Source: Symbiodinium natans
Taxonomy: Eukaryota; Sar; Dinophyceae; Suessiales; Symbiodiniaceae
Direction of reading: 5' to 3'
Length of the DNA stretch: 64,000 bases
NCBI GenBank assembly: GCA_905221605.1
Contig: CAJNDS010002233.1
Coordinates: 120,001 to 184,000, forward strand
The translations under genes were made by a program, and so were the position numbers. Shown here piece by piece: positions 63,905 through 64,000 of the stretch (position 1 is its first letter; every line of letters starts with the position of its first letter). Under the pieces are notes generated by a model. That model had not been told where the DNA came from, did no database searches, and was given only the letters and a program-made list of their open reading frames with translations.

Positions 63905-64000
63905 TCACCAACTGCAGTGGGTGGGGGGGGGGGGGGGTGGGGGTGGGGGGGGGGGGGGGGGTGGGGGGTGGGGGGGGGGTGGGGGGGGGGAGTTGGGGGG
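63905..64000. repeat. poly-G with scattered T and A
   Basis: Almost pure G runs broken by single T or GTGG, following G-rich sequence from 63825. This may be a real G-rich tract or low-quality assembly at a contig end. Confidence 0.8.

Noticed and set aside
1-64000. Window as a chromosome end because of telomere repeats
   Set aside because: Arrays are short (3-40 copies), in both orientations, and alternate with unique coding exons across all 64 kb, so they are interstitial.

Overview
The window looks like nuclear DNA of a dinoflagellate or a close alveolate relative. Four things point that way: interspersed TTTAGGG/CCCTAAA telomere-type repeats throughout; very short GC-rich exons separated by 0.1-2 kb introns; splice donors that are GA or GC at least as often as GT; and genes packed head to tail on one strand. 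The species is not identifiable by eye. There are no bacterial operons, rRNA, tRNA or CRISPR arrays that I can see. Nearly every long open frame is noise inside repeats. The real coding sequence lies in exons of about 12-120 bases, too short to show up as long open frames.

Layout, all on the + strand. (1) 1237-15646: a Lys/Arg/Glu-rich coiled-coil protein built from 18 small exons, probably starting left of the visible start. (2) 15816-24551: an aldo/keto reductase with all four catalytic residues; its start codon is only 169 bases after the previous stop. (3) 24552-29923: mostly repeats, with a few exon-like islands I could not assign. (4) 29924-46008: a second uncharacterised coiled-coil protein. 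(5) 46455 to about 63669: a J-domain protein of the plastid-type DnaJ-ferredoxin family, unusual in carrying two ferredoxin-like modules. (6) 63670-64000: telomere-type repeats passing into almost pure G/T.

Introns have a shared architecture. Most begin with (TTTAGGG)n just after the exon and end with (CCCTAAA)n just before the next one, so each transcript would carry complementary repeats at the two intron ends. Between them lie short (about 60-230 bp) terminal-inverted-repeat elements. I sort these into a dozen or so recurring families, some nested in one another, with homopolymer G or C tracts in their loops. Exon/intron junctions carry direct repeats, from AGG up to 14-15 bases. This is what introner-type intron gain would leave.

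The exon joins were made by hand from reading frame, junction repeats and family resemblance. In the aldo/keto reductase, 13 exons join without a frame break. In the other genes some junctions have more than one solution, as noted.
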